Origin: Clostridiales bacterium
GTDB taxonomy: Bacteria; Bacillota; Clostridia; Peptostreptococcales; Anaerovoracaceae
DNA: 17,854 nt
Direction: 5' to 3'
Assembly (NCBI GenBank): GCA_012735285.1
Contig: JAAYHT010000260.1
Coordinates: 1 to 17,854 of the forward strand
Shown here: one piece after another, positions 7,535-15,703 of the stretch
How the letters are laid out: each line of letters begins with the position of its first letter
Position numbering within the stretch: the stretch's first letter is position 1
Program-made: the position numbers and the translations under genes
The notes under the pieces: generated by a model
What the model was told of the DNA's origin: nothing
Database searches by the model: none
The model's input: the letters and a program-made list of their open reading frames with translations, nothing else

Positions 7535-9403
7535 GTGTTACTAGAACAAGCAACATATCAAGATGACTTTCCGATAAAAATAAGGATTGCAAGGGTTAAG
7601 GAATACCCTTTTCATTACCATCAGGATGTTGACTTTATCTATGTCCTCAAAGGTGAAATCCACCTCAAAAACGTATGTCATAATTACATTTTGAAAGAAG
7701 GAGATATCTTTACAAACAGCGGCCATGAAATCCATGGCATGACTGCTACAGACAAGGATAATGTTGTGGCTATTATTCAGGTCAGCAATCGCTTTTTCAC
7801 ACAATATTTTCCCACTCTACCCAAGGCATGTTTTATGACATACGTAAGTGATGAAGATAAATATCTTAAGCTGGATATACTCCAAAAGATGCTTCTTCGG
7901 ATTCTGCTGGATTACAAAAAAAGAAGCTTTAATTACAAGAGTAACTGTATAGATCAGTTGATTGATGTAATAAAGTACCTGAACCAGTACTACAACTTGT
8001 TTGCCTTCGATGGTCAGGTTGTAACTAATTTTAAGATTGATAATCCTGTAATTGTTGAAAGGATTAGCAGAATAATAAATTATGTATACGCCAATCATGC
8101 TAATAAAATAACCCTAAAAGATCTGGCGGAAAGAGAGCATTTAAGTACATTTTATCTTTCACATCTTATCCGGGATCACATAGGTATAAATTTCCGGGAG
8201 TTTCTCTGCTTTGCCAGGGTCGAAATGTCAGAGATACTCCTTTTAGGAACTGACCGTAAAATTAGTGAGATAGCAAGGGATGTGGGTTTTTCGAGCACCT
8301 CATATTACATCAAATTCTTCAAAAAATGGTTCGGCCATACACCAGAAGAATACCGCAAGCTCTATAAGCCCCATATTCTTAGCGATGATAGACCTCCACA
8401 GATTGAACTACTTCCTGACGGTGAAGCTATCAACCTTATCAGGCAATGTATGTCAGCTGTAAGCGATCAGGAAAAAAGCCCTTCAGTCATAGATCGGGTT
8501 CATATGACTGTTGATGTGGATCCCAATAAGCAAGCTATTATGCAAAAACAGCACTCCCTTGAAGTAGTTATAACCCATGAAGACTACCACGTAATGGGCG
8601 AAAGGCTTTTCAATCTGCTTTATGAGCTTAAAGCCTCCAAGGTAATAATTGCTTGCCGCCAGGGAGACAGCGAAACAACTACTTCGCTGATTGCAAACAG
8701 GCTTAGTTTTATCGGTTACGAAGTATCTACAATATATGATGACGATTCATCCTCTGTTTGTTCAGCAGGGTATGATTCTATTGCAGAAGCTATAAACATA
8801 TTCAGGACATATTTTACTACAAACGAAAACACACTGAACTGCAGATTGCGGGATCAGGGTGACCCCTTAAAGATATTAAAAGGATCCCCTTCCTGTATAA
8901 CTTCCTGCTTTGTTCCCAAGCCATCCTTTTATGCATACCGGCTGCTGAAGAATATAAAAGGGGAGCTTCTTTATTGGGGAAAACATTATTATGTAATCAA
9001 AAACAAGATGTCCGAAAAAGAATCTTATACCTTTGTTGTTTTAAACTATAACGAAGATATACTACACCTTTGCTTGCGCAATGCTGGAGTCTACGAAGCA
9101 AATGATATAATAAACTCCTTTAAGGATGAGCTCCACCTTGACTTCAGCATTCCTGTTGAACCAGGTCAATATGTTGTCGCAAAATATGCATTGTCAAATT
9201 CCAATTCAATATTCGGGCATATGTCTAATCTAGCTTTCCCGGAATCTTTCCCTCTTCCGGAAAGCTGGGCCAACATGCTTAATACAGAAACCCAAGCACA
9301 GGTGAGCATAGAAAATATTGATGATAATTTAATAATTAATTCATCTATAAAAGGAGCAGGGATTAATATTATAGTAGTTGAGAAAGTAAGGAACACTAAT
9401 TAG
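7535..9403 (+). CDS. AraC-family regulator with long C-terminal domain recalling GH39 proteins
   Basis: Seen: 622 residues, about twice a normal AraC regulator. Residues 15-85 form a cupin-like sensor (FHYHQDVDFIYVLKGE, LKEGDIFTNSGHEIH). Residues 176-276 are the double helix-turn-helix (LKDLAEREHLSTFYLSHLIRD; ISEIARDVGFSSTSYYIKFFKKWFGHTPEEYR). Residues about 285-622 are an extra domain; KPSFYAYRLLKN, GKHYYVIK, YTFVVLNYNED and SFPLPESWANML match the pattern of the C-terminal part of family 39 glycosidases, which is fused to some Firmicute AraC regulators. No clear catalytic barrel with its glutamates is visible, so it is probably a degenerate ligand-binding module. The GTG start follows AAGGAGG at 9 nt. 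Divergent from the GRE operon, which it very likely controls (inference). The CsaA-like gene follows 19 nt later. Confidence 0.88.
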   Translation: MLLEQATYQDDFPIKIRIARVKEYPFHYHQDVDFIYVLKGEIHLKNVCHNYILKEGDIFTNSGHEIHGMTATDKDNVVAIIQVSNRFFTQYFPTLPKACFMTYVSDEDKYLKLDILQKMLLRILLDYKKRSFNYKSNCIDQLIDVIKYLNQYYNLFAFDGQVVTNFKIDNPVIVERISRIINYVYANHANKITLKDLAEREHLSTFYLSHLIRDHIGINFREFLCFARVEMSEILLLGTDRKISEIARDVGFSSTSYYIKFFKKWFGHTPEEYRKLYKPHILSDDRPPQIELLPDGEAINLIRQCMSAVSDQEKSPSVIDRVHMTVDVDPNKQAIMQKQHSLEVVITHEDYHVMGERLFNLLYELKASKVIIACRQGDSETTTSLIANRLSFIGYEVSTIYDDDSSSVCSAGYDSIAEAINIFRTYFTTNENTLNCRLRDQGDPLKILKGSPSCITSCFVPKPSFYAYRLLKNIKGELLYWGKHYYVIKNKMSEKESYTFVVLNYNEDILHLCLRNAGVYEANDIINSFKDELHLDFSIPVEPGQYVVAKYALSNSNSIFGHMSNLAFPESFPLPESWANMLNTETQAQVSIENIDDNLIINSSIKGAGINIIVVEKVRNTN

Positions 9404-9422
9404 AATATGGGAGGAAAAGCAA

Positions 9423-9773
9423 ATGGCCGCACCAGTTAAACCAAACATTACACTAGATATACTTGATAAAATTGATATTAGAGTAGGTACAATATTATCA
9501 GTTGAAGACCTAAAAAACTCCAATAAGTTGGTTAAGCTTACAGTTGATTTTGGTGATTTCCAGAGGACTATATTAGTCGGCATGAAGGGTGAAAGGGAAA
9601 ATCCAAGGAAGATAGAAGGAGAGCAGGCACTATTTGTTGTAAATCTTGAACCTAAGAAAATGGCAGGAGAAATTTCTGAAGGTATGTTATTAGATATTGG
9701 ATATGCAGATGGTATTACTCCTGTATTAGCTCAACCAGAAAAAGCAGTTCCTAATGGCACAAGGGCAGGGTGA
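9423..9773 (+). CDS. CsaA-like tRNA-binding OB-fold protein
   Basis: Seen: 116 residues, a single tRNA-binding (TRBD/EMAP-II-type) OB fold. Motifs are LDKIDIRVGTILSVEDL (14-30), KLVKLTVDFG, NLEPKKMAGEISEGMLL, and the C-terminal PEKAVPNGTRAG, equivalent to the PxxPVPNGxRV tail of CsaA and the MetRS C-terminal domain. Family knowledge: CsaA binds tRNA as a homodimer and was earlier described as a chaperone-like export factor. The ATG has a GGGAGGA RBS. It begins 19 nt behind the AraC regulator stop, so it can be read through from there, but no functional link to the GRE genes is evident. Strong terminator directly after. Confidence 0.88.
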   Translation: MAAPVKPNITLDILDKIDIRVGTILSVEDLKNSNKLVKLTVDFGDFQRTILVGMKGERENPRKIEGEQALFVVNLEPKKMAGEISEGMLLDIGYADGITPVLAQPEKAVPNGTRAG

Positions 9774-9780
9774 AGAATAT

Positions 9781-9819
9781 AAAAGAGAGGTCATGCATTA
9801 GCTTGTCCTCTCTTTTGTT
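9781..9819. terminator. Bidirectional intrinsic terminator between convergent genes
   Basis: Ten-bp stem AAAAGAGAGG/CCTCTCTTTT (9781-9790 with 9807-9816), 16-nt loop, ending in U-rich sequence on either strand. It closes the CsaA-like gene from the left and the SatP gene from the right. Confidence 0.8.
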
Positions 9820-9833
9820 ACTAATCTTGTTTA

Positions 9834-10397
9834 TTACAATGGTAAAACTTGTTTTCCGTATTCGTTATTAATCACTTGTGCAAGGCTTGTATATATAGCG
9901 GATATTCCGCAAATAATTCCTACCCATCCTCCTATTAGGGTTATAAGGTGGCTGCCGGTAAAGTCACCGATTGCTAGCAAGAAAAACAGAACTGTTAATG
10001 TTAGAAATACAATTTGTAAAGAACGGTTGTGTTTCCATGTACCTATAAACATTAATAGAGTATAGATTCCCCATACCAGTAGATAGAATCCCATGCTAAT
10101 CTTATCTGCTGCTGTGATTCTTTCAAAAGGATTAATCCAAATTAATATTAAAGACCACCAAAAGAACCCATAAGAAGTAAATGCGGTTGCGCCGAAAACG
10201 TTGTTCTTCATAAATTCCATTATTCCGGCTATTATCTGTGCTGCACCGCCTAATGCAAAGCCCATTGCAACAATAACGATTGAAAGAGGTATGATGTCTG
10301 CATTATGTAAGTTTAACAATAATGTTGTCATACCAAAGCCCAGCAGACCCAAGGGTGATGGATTTGCTATGCTACAATAATTCTTGTCGTTTGCCAT
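9834..10397 (-). CDS. satP: SatP/YaaH (GPR1/FUN34) acetate-succinate transporter
   Basis: Seen: 187 residues with six predicted membrane segments. The family signature NPSPLGLLGFGMTT is at 12-25, and FTSYGFFWWSL lies in the third helix region. Family knowledge: SatP-type proteins form hexameric inner-membrane channels/symporters for acetate, succinate and similar short carboxylates with protons. Length and topology are normal. RBS GGGAGGA precedes the ATG by 6 nt. It stands alone between a terminator and the helical-repeat genes; in an anaerobe it may export fermentation acids or take up acetate (inference). Confidence 0.93.
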   Translation of the reverse strand: MANDKNYCSIANPSPLGLLGFGMTTLLLNLHNADIIPLSIVIVAMGFALGGAAQIIAGIMEFMKNNVFGATAFTSYGFFWWSLILIWINPFERITAADKISMGFYLLVWGIYTLLMFIGTWKHNRSLQIVFLTLTVLFFLLAIGDFTGSHLITLIGGWVGIICGISAIYTSLAQVINNEYGKQVLPL

Positions 10398-10429
10398 TTT
10401 ATCCTCCCTTTCTAAATCTCCAAGTTAAG

Positions 10430-10458
10430 AAGATACTACAAACTTAAAGATTAAGCAA
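10430..10458 (-). promoter_or_regulatory. Candidate promoter of the SatP gene
   Basis: On the minus strand TTGCTT, 17-nt spacer, TATCTT, about 30 nt before the satP start codon region. Both boxes deviate from consensus, so this is tentative. Confidence 0.4.
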
Positions 10459-10484
10459 GAGGAGGATCGTATTTTTTTAAAATA

Positions 10485-11639
10485 CTAACCACTTACCCGT
10501 TGGGTAAAGAAATAGTCAAATAAACCTATTGCAAGGTAGTTGCTTGTGCTTTCCGCTAAATCAATCAGTCTTGAAAATATGCTAATATTTTGCGCATAGT
10601 CCCCACTTATGAAAGTAACTGCTTCATCAATCGTATATCTAAGATTTGTATACTGCCTATTTCTCCATTCTTCTAAATCCCAAATTGGATTAACAGATGC
10701 TATTAGTTCCGCCCTCTTATCTGCATTTTCATATAGCAGCGGAACTAATCGGTTTAATTCTTCTACATCCCCTCTTACCTGTGCATCAATATATGCCCTT
10801 AGGAGATCTAAGTAATCGTAAAGAACTTGTTGCGATTCATTTGCAAATTCGTCCCCGTAGATTTCTCTCATAGTATTTACGTAATCGTCAAATACTTGCC
10901 TCAAACGCTCAAATACTTCATCCTCTACACCCACCCCTATAAATGCACTGAGCAGATAATTTCTAGTCCATGTAGCAAGTTCAAACCAAACCATCTTTAC
11001 TTCGTATATCTGATTTAATTCATCATAAGTAACGCATTGGAGATCCTCTGCTGCTTCATAGTCACTACCTACACCGGATGTAATATAGTAGTATATGCCA
11101 TACGCTAATTGATCACCCATCAGGTTAGAATGATCTTTAAGAAGGTCAAAAGTTTGTATTATATCAGTATAATCTCCAGATATTATGCTATTAATTATTT
11201 GATATATATATGTTAAGTACCTTTCAAACAGTTCTCTATACTCTTCTGCACTCCAGTAGGGATTTAATTGTTCTAAATAAGCTGCCCTTCTACCAACATT
11301 ATTAAACATTCGATTAACTACATTGTTTACCTCAACTATATTTCCCTCCTGCTGCGCAGTTATTAAATCCCTAAGTCCAATAGCAAAATCACTTAGATAT
11401 TGACTGTATTCCTGAGAATACTCACGGCCAAAAACAAAAGTCAACATGTTACTGATCTCCATGGTTTCGAGATACAAACGGCTGAATAGATCTTCAGGGG
11501 AACCCACTCCATAATACCTGCTAATAATATAGGCCCAGGCCCAGGTACTCAGTCTTCTATAGTAAATCCTTGCATTAAAGAGCAAATTCATCTGGCTGTA
11601 GGTGATACATTCGGGATCAAAAACAAATCTTTCCGGCAT
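10485..11639 (-). CDS. Internally duplicated helical protein of unknown function, paralog A
   Basis: Not assigned to a named family. Seen: 384 residues, no signal peptide or membrane segment, mostly amphipathic helix, rich in Tyr, Glu and Arg. Two units of about 180 residues: unit 1 (about 11-185) begins CITYSQMN, unit 2 (about 202-378) begins CVTYDELN. Shared landmarks are NPYWSAEEYR (126-135) with NPIWDLEEWR (317-326), TWAWAYIISR with TWTRNYLLSA, a short-repeat helix near FNNVGRRA and YENADKRA, and SGDY followed by LKDHSNLMGD or LAESTSNYLA. From memory the YG..A.....NA..I...NP.W....W pattern recalls single-unit helical proteins of unknown function common in Firmicutes; low certainty. ATG with GGAG at 8 nt. 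Paralog B lies 82 bp upstream on the same strand, so the pair is probably cotranscribed. A surface-independent, cytoplasmic scaffold or ligand-binding role is only a guess. Confidence 0.75.
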   Translation of the reverse strand: MPERFVFDPECITYSQMNLLFNARIYYRRLSTWAWAYIISRYYGVGSPEDLFSRLYLETMEISNMLTFVFGREYSQEYSQYLSDFAIGLRDLITAQQEGNIVEVNNVVNRMFNNVGRRAAYLEQLNPYWSAEEYRELFERYLTYIYQIINSIISGDYTDIIQTFDLLKDHSNLMGDQLAYGIYYYITSGVGSDYEAAEDLQCVTYDELNQIYEVKMVWFELATWTRNYLLSAFIGVGVEDEVFERLRQVFDDYVNTMREIYGDEFANESQQVLYDYLDLLRAYIDAQVRGDVEELNRLVPLLYENADKRAELIASVNPIWDLEEWRNRQYTNLRYTIDEAVTFISGDYAQNISIFSRLIDLAESTSNYLAIGLFDYFFTQRVSG

Positions 11640-11662
11640 AACAAAATCTCCTTATATTCAAT

Positions 11663-11728
11663 CTAAATGCTTTGCCGCTGTGCAAAAAGATAGTTAAACA
11701 GTCCTAACGCAAAGTAGTTTCCTAAGCT
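11663..11728 (-). pseudogene. Out-of-frame C-terminal remnant of paralog B
   Basis: The minus strand here reads S-L-G-NYFALGLFNYLFAQR-Q-S-I-stop, matching the last residues of paralog A (SNYLAIGLFDYFFTQRVSG), but in a different frame from the 11722-12801 gene. Comparing lengths, about 16 nt are missing at the junction where GAAAG occurs twice (GAAAGGAAAG, 11727-11736). A small deletion between short repeats would explain it. Confidence 0.8.
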
Positions 11729-12801
11729 TTCCTTTCATATATTCTTACACTCTCCGCATAATTACCGCTAATGAAACTAACTGCTTCTTCAATAGTGTAT
11801 CGAATTTCGATGTTGAACCTGTCCCTCCATTCCGATTCATCCAGGATGGTATTAATTCTTGCTATTAAACCGGCCCTTCTCTCGGCGTTTTCATATAAAA
11901 GTGGAACCAGTCGGTTTAATTCTTCAACATCTCCCCTGATCTGTGCATTAATATAGGCTTTAAGGAGTTCAAAATACTCATAAAGCGCTTCCCGCGACTC
12001 GTCCGCATACTCGTCCCCGTAGATTTTTCCTATTGCGCCTATAAAATCGTCCATTACCCGCCTCAAACGTTCTAAAATATCGAATTCAATGCCAATTCCC
12101 AGGAAAGCACTGAGAAAATAATTCCTGATCCATGTATCAAGTTCAAACCAGAGCATCCTTATATTATAGACCTCATTCATTTGTTCATATGTTATGCATT
12201 GAACATCTTCCGCTGATTCGTAGTCAGTGGGTATGCCGGAGTGAATAAAGGAATATACTCCTTCTGCAAACACATCTCCCATCCTGTTGGTATGATCTTT
12301 AAGCTGGTCAAAGGTTTCCACTAACCTTGAATAATCCTGTAAGATAATACTGTTTATTAATTCTAAAATATACATATTGTAAGTATAGAACAGTTCTCTA
12401 TATTCTTCCGCCGTCCAGTAAGGATTTATGCTTTCTATATAGGATGCCCTCCTATCTACATTGTTGTAAAGGCGTTCAATATAGAGATCAATTGCATCTA
12501 TATCTCCCCTTATTTGGGCATCTATTAAGTTCCTTAATGCAATGGGATATTGACCTGCAATCCGGCTATAACTCTCCGAAAACTCACGACCGAAAATCAT
12601 CCTGAGCATATCTCCGATATCTAAAGTTTCAAGATACAAAAGGCTGAATACATCTTGTGGAGAACCTACTCCAAAGTACCTGCTGATAATATATGCCCAG
12701 GTCCAGGTTGTTAATCTTCGATAGTACATTCTTATATTGAAGATCAGGTTCATTTGACTATATGTAATACATTCAGGGTCAAATAAGATTCTTTCTAACA
12801 T
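11722..12801 (-). CDS. Internally duplicated helical protein, paralog B, C-terminally frameshifted
   Basis: Close paralog of the downstream gene. Same two-unit layout: CITYSQMN opening unit 1, CITYEQMN opening unit 2, NPYWTAEEYR in unit 1 and the degenerate NTILDESEWR in unit 2. Eighteen residues around GDVEELNRLVPLLYENA are identical in both proteins, pointing to recent tandem duplication or gene conversion. The frame ends early at RIYERKA, where paralog A continues for about 25 residues; the missing tail survives out of frame at 11663-11728. Whether the shortened protein works is unknown; it loses the last helix of unit 2. Start: an in-frame TTG at 12807 is too near GGAG (about 2 nt), so the ATG at 12801 with 8-nt spacing is preferred. 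Function unknown. Confidence 0.7.
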   Translation of the reverse strand: MLERILFDPECITYSQMNLIFNIRMYYRRLTTWTWAYIISRYFGVGSPQDVFSLLYLETLDIGDMLRMIFGREFSESYSRIAGQYPIALRNLIDAQIRGDIDAIDLYIERLYNNVDRRASYIESINPYWTAEEYRELFYTYNMYILELINSIILQDYSRLVETFDQLKDHTNRMGDVFAEGVYSFIHSGIPTDYESAEDVQCITYEQMNEVYNIRMLWFELDTWIRNYFLSAFLGIGIEFDILERLRRVMDDFIGAIGKIYGDEYADESREALYEYFELLKAYINAQIRGDVEELNRLVPLLYENAERRAGLIARINTILDESEWRDRFNIEIRYTIEEAVSFISGNYAESVRIYERKA

Positions 12802-12897
12802 ATCCAAAACTCCTTAAGTGATATAATCAATATATTTAACTATAAAAGTATATGTTACAAAAATACAAACTAGGCCAAGAATAATACAGCCTGTGAG

Positions 12898-12926
12898 TTG
12901 TTTTTTTATAACCGAAGATGTATAAT
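12898..12926 (+). promoter_or_regulatory. Sigma-A promoter of the MFS transporter gene
   Basis: TTGTTT, 17-nt spacer, TATAAT, leaving a leader of about 45 nt before the TTG start. It lies in the 178-bp divergent gap shared with helical paralog B. Confidence 0.65.
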
Positions 12927-12979
12927 AAGGAAATTGAATTAAAAATAAGAATCTTTACATATAGAAATGAGGCGAGAAC

Positions 12980-14188
12980 TTGTTAAACCCATATATTTAT
13001 TTAATGAGCGCCGGCCACCTTGTTGTCGATTTAGGTCAAGGCATTCTACCAATTATCATGCCCTTGCTAACAGAAAAACTAGGCCTTAGTTTCTTTCAGG
13101 TAGGTTTAGTCGCTCTAACATTTACATTTAGCTCAGCTATTATTCAGCCTGTATTCGGAGTGCTTAGCGACCGCTTCAGCATGCCCTGGCTGATGCCGTT
13201 AGGACTTTTCCTATCCGGCTTTGGATTGGCACTGACAGGAATAATTAATTCCTATTACCTACTACTAGGTGCAGTTCTCTTAAGCGGTATAGGTGTTGCA
13301 GGATACCATCCTGAGGGCTCAAAGCTTACACATTTAGTGAGTAAAGAAGGTAGGGCCGGAACTTCGATGTCATTATTCTCTGTAGGGGGCAACTTAGGCT
13401 TCGGTATTGGTCCTATGTTAGCCATGTTCTTTTTAAGCTTTTCAGGACTTAAATCAATTGTGGGAGTTGTCATACCAGGTTTAGTGGCGGCCATCGTATT
13501 TTTATTCTTCATGCCTAAGTTCAGTAAAATCCTAAAAGAAGGTTCTTCTAAAGAAAAAACTGTAGAAGTAAATGAAGTTAAAGAAGACAACAAAAAACAA
13601 TCGAAGAAAACAAGCTTAAAATTGCTAGTACTCTATGTGGTTGTAAGGTCATGGGTACATGCAGGTTTGATTTATTTCATTCCTTTTTATTTCCCAGCCT
13701 TCAGAGGCATTACAGAACCTGAATATCTAGTAAGTATATTCTTAATAGCAGGTGCCCTTGGAACCATTATTGGCGGTCCCTTTGCAGATCGCTTCGGCGG
13801 ACGAAACGGACTGGTTCTATCGATGATAATATCCCTGTTGGGTATTTTCCCCTTCCTATACCTTGAAGGTAAAGCAATATCAGTTTTCGCATTTATCGTG
13901 GGGGCTGCACTGATATCGACCTTCTCCATAACAGTAGTCTACGGACAGAAGCTTCTTCCAAACAACATTGGGCTTGCATCAGGACTGGTAATGGGATTTG
14001 GAGTTGGCGCAGGTTCAATAGGTGTTACAATGTTGGGATATCTTGCAGATATTTTCGGTCTGCCCATCGCTATGAACATCATTTCTTTACTGCCGATTTT
14101 AGGTTTAGTCATCGCCTTTGCTTTGCCAAATGATAAGCCTAAACAATCCAGTGTAGAGGTTGAGGAAATATCTGAACAAAAAGCGTAA
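12980..14188 (+). CDS. MFS transporter, fosmidomycin-resistance (Fsr) type
   Basis: Seen: 402 residues, 12 predicted membrane helices in two halves joined by a charged cytoplasmic loop (about 182-215, Lys/Glu-rich). MFS motif A appears as GVLSDRF (60-66) and again as GGPFADRFGGRNG in the second half. The segment GVAGYHPEGSK (105-115) is characteristic of the Fsr/YfnC branch (xxFHPEGS in Fsr). Family knowledge: Fsr-type proteins are proton-driven drug or metabolite exporters; the natural substrate is usually unknown. Start is TTG at 12980 behind GAGGCGAG; no nearer ATG fits except internal Met10, which would cut into the first helix. It is monocistronic, between its own promoter and the terminator at 14190. 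Confidence 0.88.
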   Translation: MLNPYIYLMSAGHLVVDLGQGILPIIMPLLTEKLGLSFFQVGLVALTFTFSSAIIQPVFGVLSDRFSMPWLMPLGLFLSGFGLALTGIINSYYLLLGAVLLSGIGVAGYHPEGSKLTHLVSKEGRAGTSMSLFSVGGNLGFGIGPMLAMFFLSFSGLKSIVGVVIPGLVAAIVFLFFMPKFSKILKEGSSKEKTVEVNEVKEDNKKQSKKTSLKLLVLYVVVRSWVHAGLIYFIPFYFPAFRGITEPEYLVSIFLIAGALGTIIGGPFADRFGGRNGLVLSMIISLLGIFPFLYLEGKAISVFAFIVGAALISTFSITVVYGQKLLPNNIGLASGLVMGFGVGAGSIGVTMLGYLADIFGLPIAMNIISLLPILGLVIAFALPNDKPKQSSVEVEEISEQKA

Positions 14189-14189
14189 T

Positions 14190-14216
14190 AAATGCCCCGT
14201 ATAGGCGGGGCATTTT
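14190..14216. terminator. Bidirectional intrinsic terminator between convergent MFS and chemoreceptor-like genes
   Basis: Ten-bp stem AAATGCCCCG/CGGGGCATTT with loop TATAGG, T-run on the plus strand and A-rich start giving a T-run on the minus strand. The last bases overlap the stop codon of the minus-strand gene (14215-14217). Confidence 0.9.
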
Positions 14217-15600
14217 AGATAGATGCCAGAAAGCTAACTGCTTTATCGGTATTTTTCTTCATCTCTTCTATCAAATCTACAATTTCACCGGTTGTACTCA
14301 TTGACTGCTCAGCTAGGTACTTAATTTGCTTGGCAACCTCATGAAATCCTTTGGCTGTGTTTTCTCCATATAATTTCGAAGGATTTCCAATCTGTAATAT
14401 ACCTGGCTTGTCTCGCCTTCCTACAGCTACAAATTTGTAGACCTTGCCATCAATATCCCTTTCCGCAGGGGGTTGGGAGACCACTAAATCAGGATTCTTC
14501 AATATTCTCATATAGGGTGCAGTTTGACCTTCATTTGTAAAGGCAAAACCTATTCCTCCCTGCACATTGGTAAGTTCTACTACACCCCTGTCATCTGTAA
14601 TCCAATATTCCCCTATCCGGCAGTATTCTGCTATCTCTGTCAGCTCCTCGCTTGTAATATTAGGGGTCCTTTCTAATAGAATAGCGGAAAGCTTTGCTTC
14701 TATGATCATATGTATGTTAAGCAAAGTATCAAACTCTAATTTTTCATTTATAGTATTTGCTGCTTCAATTGATGCTCTTACTCCAAGTAGACTGGTTTGC
14801 CTAGCGATATTTGTAAGATCTGTTAGAAGATAAAGGATGCTTTTAAAAGATTGGCTAATTAGATCAATTTGTTCATCTATTTGCTTTATATCCGATTTCG
14901 TAACCTCTCTATTTTCTAAGCTATCAGACAGATGCTTTAACTTATCAATTTTATTTACCAGCTCTTTTGCTTCTAAATTCAACTTGTCCGAAACTTCATT
15001 TGACATATCAGAAAGCCTCTTAGCCTCATTGGCCACCACTCCAAAACCATCTATTGCTTCTTGGCCTTTGGGCTTTATAAAATGTACGGCAAGTTGAATT
15101 AGACCCGGCATATCGGTCCTGCCTACCCCAACTACCTTATAGCGGGGCTCATCAACGATACTCGATGAGGAAGGCAGAACAACCTCAGCACCAGGATCAC
15201 CAATCAGCTTTACCATCTCAGGCTTATTAATAATAGTATCCTGCTTATTATTCCTGTTGGTAAAGACAATCTTACCTTCTGCGTCAGTAATGTAGAATTC
15301 TTCTATGCCACATTCTTTTGCAAGTTTGGCACCATCCTGATTAATGAAATCGGGATCATGCTCAAGTATTTTAGATAATATCTTTGCTTGAATAAGCAAA
15401 TTGCTTCCTACAATCTTCTCAAAGCTTTCTAATAGCTCAGATGCGTGTATAGTTTCTATTGTAGCATTTAGAGCTAGAAGATTGGTTTGAATAGCTATCT
15501 TATCTATTTGCGAAATATTATCCAAAATATCTTCAACCATATTCTGATAAACAGCAATAATATTTTGGATGAAGCGCATACTCGACTGATTAAGCAACAT
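14215..15600 (-). CDS. Soluble chemoreceptor-like protein with sensor domains nested in two MCP hairpin tips
   Basis: Seen: 461 residues, no membrane segment; an in-frame TAG four codons upstream fixes the N-terminus. Two tandem units. Unit 1: MCP-type helix IDKIAIQTNLLALNATIE (32-49), then about 130 other residues, then the return helix GFGVVANEAKRLSDMS (185-200). Unit 2: IARQTSLLGVRASIEAAN (265-282), an insert to about 412, then GFHEVAKQIKYLAEQS (418-433). In normal receptors the two helices meet directly in EAARAGExGRGF. Both inserts share one fold by pattern: helix with AKILSKILE or AKLSAILLE, FYITDAEGKIVFTN or YWITDDRGVVELTN, then VVGVGRTDMPGLIQ or FVAVGRRDKPGILQ, resembling a Cache/PAS-type sensor. 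The CheA/CheW-contact tip is thus interrupted. RBS GAGG. Signalling role inferred; target unknown. Confidence 0.85.
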   Translation of the reverse strand: MLLNQSSMRFIQNIIAVYQNMVEDILDNISQIDKIAIQTNLLALNATIETIHASELLESFEKIVGSNLLIQAKILSKILEHDPDFINQDGAKLAKECGIEEFYITDAEGKIVFTNRNNKQDTIINKPEMVKLIGDPGAEVVLPSSSSIVDEPRYKVVGVGRTDMPGLIQLAVHFIKPKGQEAIDGFGVVANEAKRLSDMSNEVSDKLNLEAKELVNKIDKLKHLSDSLENREVTKSDIKQIDEQIDLISQSFKSILYLLTDLTNIARQTSLLGVRASIEAANTINEKLEFDTLLNIHMIIEAKLSAILLERTPNITSEELTEIAEYCRIGEYWITDDRGVVELTNVQGGIGFAFTNEGQTAPYMRILKNPDLVVSQPPAERDIDGKVYKFVAVGRRDKPGILQIGNPSKLYGENTAKGFHEVAKQIKYLAEQSMSTTGEIVDLIEEMKKNTDKAVSFLASI

Positions 15601-15624
15601 ATGCCTACCTCGCTATGCATAGTA

Positions 15625-15649
15625 TTAACTTACATATATTGCAAGTTAA
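15625..15649. repeat. Inverted repeat upstream of the chemoreceptor-like gene
   Basis: Arms TTAACTT (15625-15631) and AAGTTAA (15643-15649), 11-nt spacer. It lies 25-49 nt upstream of the start codon, where a repressor site or the promoter would be expected. A loose TTGCAA-17 nt-TATGCA pair on the minus strand overlaps it. Confidence 0.4.
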
Positions 15650-15703
15650 TTGATTATACATTGCTTCATGTTAATTAGTCAACATCAGATAAGAATCTAG
15701 CTA

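Noticed and set aside
10469..10485. GTATTTT/AAAATAC hairpin after helical paralog A as a terminator
   Set aside because: Stem almost entirely A-T with a three-base loop, overlapping the stop codon; too weak to call.
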